DNA of 64,000 nt from Gymnothorax reevesii (lineage: Eukaryota > Chordata > Actinopteri > Anguilliformes > Muraenidae), in contig CM056592.1 of the NCBI GenBank assembly GCA_029721435.1, positions 34,793,611 to 34,857,610 on the forward strand, in the 5' to 3' direction. Made by a program: the position numbers and the translations under genes. Below are positions 58,401 through 64,000 of the stretch, in pieces (within the stretch, counting starts at the first letter, position 1; the number at the start of each line of letters is the position of its first letter). Under the pieces are notes generated by a model, which made no database searches, was not told the origin of the DNA, and saw only the letters and a list, made by a program, of their open reading frames with translations.

Positions 58401-59251
58401 TGTTACTCACAGCAGTAGAGAGTAGTGCAGCAGCAGGCAGTGTTACACACAGCAGTGGAGAGTAGTGCAGCACAACAGCAGGCAGCGTTACTCACAGCAG
58501 TAGAGAGTAGTGCAGCACAGCAGCAGGCAGCGTTACTCACAGCAGTAGAGAGTAGTGCAGCACAGCAGCAGGCAGCGTTACTCACAGCAGTAGAGAGTAG
58601 TGCAGCACAGCAGCAGGCAGTGTTACTCACAGCAGTAGAGAGTAGCACAGCAGCAGGCAGTGTTACTCACATCAGTAAAGAGTGGCGCAGCACAGCAGCA
58701 GGCAGTGTTACTCACAGCAGTAGAGAGTAGTGCAGCACAGCAGCAGGCAGCGTTACTCACAGCAGTAGAGAGTAGTGCAGCACAGCAGCAGGCAGTGTTA
58801 CTCACAGCAGTAGAGAGTAGCGCAGCACAGCAGCAGGCAGCGTTACTCACAGCAGTAGAGAGTAGTGCAGCACAGCAGCAGGCAGTGTTACACACAGCAG
58901 TAGAGAGTAGTTCAGCACAACAGCAGGCAGCGTTACTCACAGCAGTAGAGAGTAGTGCAGCACAGCAGCAGGCAGTGTTACTCACAGCAGTAGAGAGTAG
59001 TGCAGCACAGCAGCAGGCAGCGTTACTCACAGCAGTAGAGAGTAGTGCAGCACAGCAGCAGGCAGTGTTACTCACAGCAGTAGAGAGTAGCGCAGCACAG
59101 CAGCAGGCAGCGTTACTCATAGCAGTAGAGAGTAGTGCAGCACAGCAGCAGGCAGTGTTACACACAGCAGTAGAGAGTAGTGCTGCACAGCAGCAGGCAG
59201 TGTTACTCACAGCAGTAGAGAGTAGTGCTGCACTGCAGCAGGCAGTGTTAC
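46421..59251. repeat. Giant 45-bp minisatellite, about 285 units
   Basis: A single uninterrupted array of about 12.8 kb. The unit is 45 bp and contains the invariant blocks CAGCAGTAGAGAGTAG, CAGCAGGCAG and TGTTACTCACAGCAG. Units differ at a few recurrent positions: GTGTTACTC / GTGTTACCC / GCGTTACTC / GTGTTGCCC; TGCAGCAC / CGCAGCAC / TGCTGCAC / TGCTCCAC; CAGCAGGCAG / CAACAGGCAG / CGGCAGGGAG. A minority are 40-bp units lacking five bases around GCAGCAC. The plus-strand frame reads TAVESSAAQQQAVLL and the minus-strand frame STAVSNTACCCAALL, open for up to 312 and 480 codons. I regard these as consequences of a unit length divisible by three, not as genes. Confidence 0.97.
51730..58400. repeat. 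Higher-order tandem duplication inside the minisatellite
   Basis: The order of variant units repeats itself. The rare variant AGAAGGCAGTG at 51,911 recurs at 55,399, and GTTGCGCAGCTC at 52,076 recurs at 55,564 (offset 3488). Farther right the offset drops to 3353 (53,272 to 56,625) and then 3308 (54,282 to 57,590), meaning losses of three units and then one. The match continues to about 55,090 and 58,400, so two large units of about 3.3-3.5 kb sit head to tail. An older relationship at offset about 2249 links 49,827 with 52,076. Boundaries are approximate. Confidence 0.85.
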
Positions 59252-59271
59252 AGCCTCTCTAAGACTTCCCT

Positions 59272-59601
59272 TTTATAACCAATCATGTTACACACCTCAT
59301 GCCAGTTAACTTTATTAGTTCATAAATGTTCTTTTAGCTGATTCCTTTATATATTATTTGCTTTTTCATCCCTTTTTTGCCCGTGTCCCATTTTTTTGAG
59401 ACCTGTTGCAGCCAGGAAATTTGAAATGACCTCATTTTGTGGATAAAAATGTAAAATGTCTCAGTTTCAACATTTGCAACGTTATCTATGTTCTATTGTA
59501 ATGAACATATTGGCTCATGTGATCTGAAAGTCATTGCATTTTGATTTTATTAGCAATTTACACTTCATCCCAGACTCCCAACTATTTCGGAATTGGGGTT
59601 A
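59272..59601 (+). mobile_element. Candidate DNA-transposon 3' terminus next to the array
   Basis: The segment contains CCCGTGTCCCATTTTTTTGA, GACCTGTTGCAGCC, AAATGTCTCAGTTTCAACAT and a final CGGAATTGGGGTTATAG. From memory of fish repeats, this order of modules is the 3' end of a widespread DNA transposon family whose tips read AATTGGGGTT. The matching 5' tip is not seen left of the minisatellite. I cannot assign a superfamily with confidence. Confidence 0.55.
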
Positions 59602-60384
59602 TAGCTCCATCTGCCATTTCCCTTTTTGATAAGGCTCGTTGACTCTTTTTCTGCAGAACTGTATCTCCTCAGAACTTCTGAGGCGCCATCACATATGCAG
59701 AATTTGTGTAATATGCATGACTCCTTCCTAGTCAGCGCAGGGCTCCCAGCTGCACAGGAGTCGGATCAGAGTGACATTCCCTCTTTTAATATTCCCTTTT
59801 CAAAGCTGCCACTTCACTCTCACAATCTGCCTGCTGCCTCTAATCAGACTGAGGGAAATTTTACCCGCGGCGCATTGTCATGGCTGCGCCGTGGCGGTAC
59901 AGCCTACTGTCTCCATACTGCTCTTACTGGGCTCGGCTAGAATGAGGTCGAGGCCACGGCGAATGCTGCTTTTTCACAATCGAATAAGAGAGGCCAACGA
60001 TACGAGCGGAGGACATTGCTGAAGACTGCCTAACATTACGCGAGTCTTGATATCCACCTCGCTATGTGGAATAATAACTCGCTGATCCCTGCCCAGAGAA
60101 GGAACACAAACAGTCGAGTTATTGGAGTGCAGCCTCTAGCCGCCCACCGCCATGATCAAACGGAGCCCATGTGACCCACTTTGCCTGTGATATCCCAGCG
60201 ATGTCACGGCTCTCTCCGCTCTCCAAGCCGGCCCACTCCCAGCACTCACAGGTCCGCTGGAATCCATGGAAAACACCGTCCTCACACGCCCACGGCCTTC
60301 AAGCTGTTCTGATCCGAAACGACAGCAAAACAAAACGGTGAAGAGGAGAAGGGAAGCGACGGAGCACGCGTGCGCGCGCATGTT
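59602..60384. other. Intergenic DNA, no gene seen
   Basis: Moderately GC-rich unique sequence. Open frames of 81-104 codons on both strands (59,626-60,381) overlap without domain support. Candidate regulatory DNA at most. Confidence 0.4.
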
Positions 60385-60910
60385 AGCACAGCTACACTTC
60401 TGAGGACACCGTGTTGACTTACATTCACTCTGTACAGCCTTTCCCGAAACCTAACTGTAACCAAATTACGCCTAACCTTAACCACAAACTCAACCATAAC
60501 TGTGGCCAGTGACACTCTGTGATCCTGTGTGAAAACTATTCAAAATGTCCTCAACAACATTTGTGGTTTCTCAAGAATGGGTACTCTGTAATTTAGCTTT
60601 GCTTGCCCACACGTGCATCCACACACTTGGACTCACCTAAACACTCACTCGCAAACTCACAGACACACACATGAAGTTATGGCTTCACTTATGAGGACAT
60701 TGCAGTGACTTAAATTCATTTTGTACAACGTTTCCTGAAACCTAACCATAGCCAAATTTTGCCTAATACTCACCCTAACCTTAACCCAACCCTAACAGTC
60801 ACCGAGTGGCCATAATCTTCTGTTAGGACTGCCCAAAATGTCCGCACAACATTTCCGGTTTCCCAAGAGTTGGTTCTCGCTAATTTAGTTATTACTAGCC
60901 CACACGCGCG
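60385..60910. repeat. Diverged tandem duplication with telomere-like CCTAAC motifs
   Basis: Copy one (about 60,395-60,610) and copy two (about 60,687-60,905) share the order: CTTATGAGGACA or CTTCTGAGGACA, GTGACTTAAATTCATT or TTGACTTACATTCACT, GAAACCTAAC, CCTAACCTTAACC, AAAATGTCC, CAACATTT, and GGTTTCTCAAGA or GGTTTCCCAAGA. The offset is about 290 bases and divergence is high. CCTAACCTTAACCCAACCCTAAC at 60,774-60,796 is telomere-like but too short and irregular to be a true telomeric array. Confidence 0.75.
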
Positions 60911-62842
60911 TTCACGCGCTCATACGCTGTCGAACACACACTCGGACACCCATACACGCGCAAGGGGCGCAGAAACGAAAATCCAGAAGCGGGCTCGCCA
61001 TCCCACCGCGCAGAGAGAGAGAGAGAGGGCAGGGGTCTCTCCCACTGATGCAGCTGAATTTGAGTTAGTGCTCAGCGCGGGGCCTCCCACGTGCCGGCGG
61101 GCCTGTCAGTATCGCCCCCACAGCCCCCCCCCCCTCCCGCGCGCTGCAGATCCACACTGCTTTACTCCCACTGTGTACCGGGTGAGGATCATTAACTTTG
61201 ACAAGGGCTTCTCTGTGAGTAATCGCCTGAGTGTGGAGCCCAACGAGGAGCATTTGAATAATACCGCCACGTACACAAGGCCGCTCTCCTCTCCTCCCTA
61301 ATCTCCCCTTCTTCTACTCTTTCTTCTCACACCCTGTCTATCTTTCGCTCTCTCAACCCCCCACCCTCGACCCCAATCAATGGGTCCTGCGCTATCATCC
61401 GCATCAAAATTTGTCCGGAAACTCATGTCATTGAGACGTTATGAATGAAGAATAACCATAAATGTGTTGAAAATTGCGCTTTAAATTCATTAGCTAAGAC
61501 CGATGTAACGTGCAATGATTTAAACGGTAATACAAAACATAATTTGCCAGGTTATGAATTTTTTATGGGCATTGATATGGCTATCTCTGAACCGTTCGAT
61601 GCCGATTCCAAACTTTGCGCGATAAATGTGCACACCCGAATAAAATTCTCATTATAGCTTTTTGGAAATACGATAAAAACAATCTGTTACTCTTCATAAT
61701 ATCGCTTCTGTCGACAGTGTGCCTCTGTCAAGTCCCAATTGAAGGAGATTTTATTGGAAAATTAAAACAGCTACTTCAAGCTCTACGTGGGCAAAAGCAC
61801 AAGGCCCTCACATAGAAACCTAATCCAATCTTAGCAAGGCTGCGTGTTGGAATACACCAACCTTTGGATAATGGCCAGAGAAAAAAAGAAAACAAAAATA
61901 AAAAATCTGCCAGCCAACAAGTGGAGATTATTGATCCTGTGTGGAACATTGCTGAGTATGAGTTCTCAATCCCACTCACAGTTATTTTGAAGACGTGCTA
62001 TTTATTACAGCCTCGCTATGGGTTATATCTTATTAAGCGAACCTCCTGCTCTGTTTGCACTATCGTTGTTGGTATAAAGATCATTCAGACCGTATCACTC
62101 GGAGATACGCTGTAGATGTGAGCTCTCAGGACTGTGCTGTACCTCATTTGGTCCCGGAATCTTTGGACATTGTCTCAGTTTTTAAGGACATGAAGGTTAG
62201 CCTTCATAAATGCCCCCATTTAATGTGGGTACGGTCACCTTCAAATTTAGAGCCTTATGAGACACCTTCATATTTACTGAGCTGTGTAGGAATTAAAAAC
62301 CTTAAACACTGAAGCTGTGCCTTTGTCTAAATAATATGGACCTCACTGCAAATGTGAACAATTTAGGTTTGAGGGTTAATTTATTGTCATTATCTAACTG
62401 ATGCTTGTATTTTAAGCCACTTACAGTTGATCTGGAAAAAGGCAGAAGACCAATCCGCCCCCCCTCTGTGTCAATATGGTACGCAATGTGGCCCTTGCTC
62501 AAGGGCCCTAAAGCTGTTCTGGTCTTATTGTGGCAGCAGTGGGGCTTTAACACCAACCCCCCCTCCTCGCCACCAAGTTGGTCATTGAGGTGTTTGAGTG
62601 GAATCCTTGCATTCGAGAGCTAGGATTGACCAATCAGCCAAACGCCAGGATTAGTCAGCCATTCAGCTCTAGGACTGGAATTCTAAGCGCGTGAACAGCT
62701 AGCCAATCCTAGTGCGTAAAGGCTCCTGAGGGGCGTGTCCTTGCGAGAACATAAGTGGGTTTCATAATAACGCTTCATAGGGGGTTTGGCTTGTTTCTCC
62801 CTGTTTTATATCGTGCAAATATCGGTGAGTAATGGCATGAGA
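60911..62842. other. Intergenic DNA with GC-rich patches
   Basis: A CG-rich stretch (60,950-61,290) with a CA-type and a short GA tract is followed by AT-rich unique sequence. A 143-codon open frame (60,870-61,301) runs through low-complexity DNA and shows no domain. Nothing else is recognised. Confidence 0.4.
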
Positions 62843-62921
62843 AGAGAGAGAAAGAGAGAGAGAGAGAGAAAGAGAGAGAGACGGGCAGTGAGAGAAAGAG
62901 AGAGAGAGAAAGAGAGAGGAG
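62843..62921. repeat. (GA)n microsatellite with AAAG interruptions
   Basis: GA-rich tract with regularly spaced GAAAGA and one GACGGGCAGT interruption. Open frames on both strands here are Arg/Glu or Ser/Leu rich by composition. Confidence 0.93.
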
Positions 62922-64000
62922 AGCTGGGAGTTTTCGCCCGCTTTCCCGACACACAGTCTGTTTTGCCGCCACCAGCGCGTGCGCGTTCCCCTCCTCACCA
63001 TGTGACCGCGCTTACGTCTCCAAGTAAAAAGCTCATCTCAGCCGCTGTCTGGGACCAAGATTTACAGCTCTCGCCAGGAGGTCCGCGCCCGGCTTCCGCT
63101 CCGCACCCCGGCCTCTTATTTATCACTTTTCCATCTTTACCCCTTTGCCATCGGACAGTAAATCAGCTGTTCGGGGTACCTTGTCACCCAGCGATTACCT
63201 GGAGGAAAATAAAGTGACTTGTAGAGAGAGGGAAATCGAGGCTTTGTACACAAAAGCGCACAAGGACAGCTGGAGTTAGCTGCCCGTGTCGGCGATATAT
63301 ATCCATTTTAAAAATGGTCTGATTATGTAGTGCCGGGTGAGCCGCGTATGGTCACGGGGCCGTAGCTCGGGCAGTCTTGCTCTCGTGCTATTCCACAACA
63401 GTTATCAATCTGCACTCTTGCATTTATCAGCTGCATTAAAATCACATAATTTTTCAGAAAGAGAATACAATTATCCAACACCGTTTTCAAGGGGAGTAAG
63501 AAAAGATGGTGTTTTACATGTACGGCATTGCGATGCTCTTTAAACCGATACGGTGCCCTTTTTAAGGGAATGCAATCGAAACGGCTACATGGGGGGAAAA
63601 AAATCCAATTGAATTTTTATCTGTGACATTCTCCAGTAGCCGAGATGAATGTGCTGTGTTATTGTTATTTTATTTGGGCGCGGTGATTTAGGAGGGCGTG
63701 ACCTGAGGAGGTGAGAGCGAAATCTAAAAGAGAGGGATTCCAGCAATGAGAGGGAAAGGGAGAGGAGAGAGGGAGGGAGAGAGGGAGGGGGCGCGGGGGA
63801 GTCCTCGAGGCTTGTGAAGGCGCCCATTACTGTCGCACGCACTACAGGAATCTCATCCTTTCCAACTTGTCTGTCATAAAAGCGTTGCGGCCGAGCTCCG
63901 TTTCGAGCACAGAATCTTCTGCCACTTCACTCCTCTCTGTGCTTTTAACCTCCGGCTCGCCGTCCGCGGCCTCTCCATTCTAATTCAGCGGCTGCTAAAC
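62922..64000. other. GC-rich block at window end, possible promoter vicinity
   Basis: From about 62,930 the sequence gains GC and CpG words (GCGCGTGCGCG, CCGCGCCCGGC), and again from about 63,680 to the end (GGGGGCGCGGGGG, GTTGCGGCCGAGC, CGTCCGCGGCC). A purine-rich GGGAGGGAGA tract lies at 63,750-63,790. No exon or start codon context can be defended. If a gene starts beyond position 64,000 this could be its upstream region, but that is inference. Confidence 0.3.

Noticed and set aside
46421..59251. CRISPR array, because of regularly spaced repeats
   Set aside because: There are no unique spacers between repeats, the units are directly contiguous, and the context is a vertebrate genome.
46365..59262. 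Many long open frames in the minisatellite (up to 480 codons on minus, 312 on plus) resembling repeat proteins
   Set aside because: They follow from a 45-bp unit with no stop in one frame of each strand. They exist on both strands at once, break wherever a 40-bp unit or a CAGTAG variant occurs, and lack unique flanking domains, splice sites or a signal of selection.
60774..60796. Telomeric repeat array
   Set aside because: Only a few irregular CCTAAC/CCTTAAC units, embedded in a larger duplicated sequence. Not a run of perfect TTAGGG repeats.

Overview
The window looks like a non-coding stretch of a teleost (ray-finned fish) chromosome. I see no operon-like layout, no bacterial-style genes and no convincing host exon. 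The repeat content is of the kind common in fish genomes: several Tc1/mariner families, hAT-like miniature elements with 8-bp target duplications, a PIF/Harbinger remnant, tRNA-derived SINEs and long (TG)n, (GA)n and (CT)n tracts. The species cannot be named from the sequence.

Layout. Positions 1-11,100 are mostly unique AT-rich DNA holding a foldback MITE (2174-2695), an 84-bp tandem duplication (3848-4016), a repeat carrying several TGACCTTTGACC motifs (about 5211-5750), a SINE (8055-8242) and a large compound TG minisatellite (10241-11003). Positions 11,100-20,100 are nearly free of recognisable transposons and contain GC-rich, TAATTA-containing blocks that could be conserved regulatory DNA. 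Positions 20,100-29,350 are transposon rich. They hold the only convincing intact coding gene of the window, a 337-residue Tc1-family DD34E transposase (23333-24346) inside a complete element with perfect terminal repeats. Positions 29,350-33,780 are again transposon poor. Positions 33,780-44,660 hold decayed Tc1 elements, a complete hAT-type MITE with a perfect 8-bp target duplication, a near-palindromic foldback element, and a MITE nested inside a decayed Tc1 copy.

The dominant feature is a single minisatellite at about 46,421-59,251. It is nearly 12.8 kb of a 45-bp unit, roughly 285 copies, with internal higher-order tandem duplications of about 2.25 and 3.3-3.5 kb. Because 45 is a multiple of three and the consensus lacks stops in one frame on each strand, it produces long open frames on both strands. 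I treat these as non-coding. The array ends directly against DNA that resembles the 3' terminus of a fish DNA transposon (59,272-59,601). Positions 59,600-64,000 are mostly unique, with a diverged tandem duplication containing telomere-like CCTAAC motifs, and GC-rich blocks up to the window end that may belong to a promoter or 5' region lying outside the window.

The only gene with an inferable biochemical job is the intact transposase, which would act on its own terminal repeats. The other coding traces are broken transposases.
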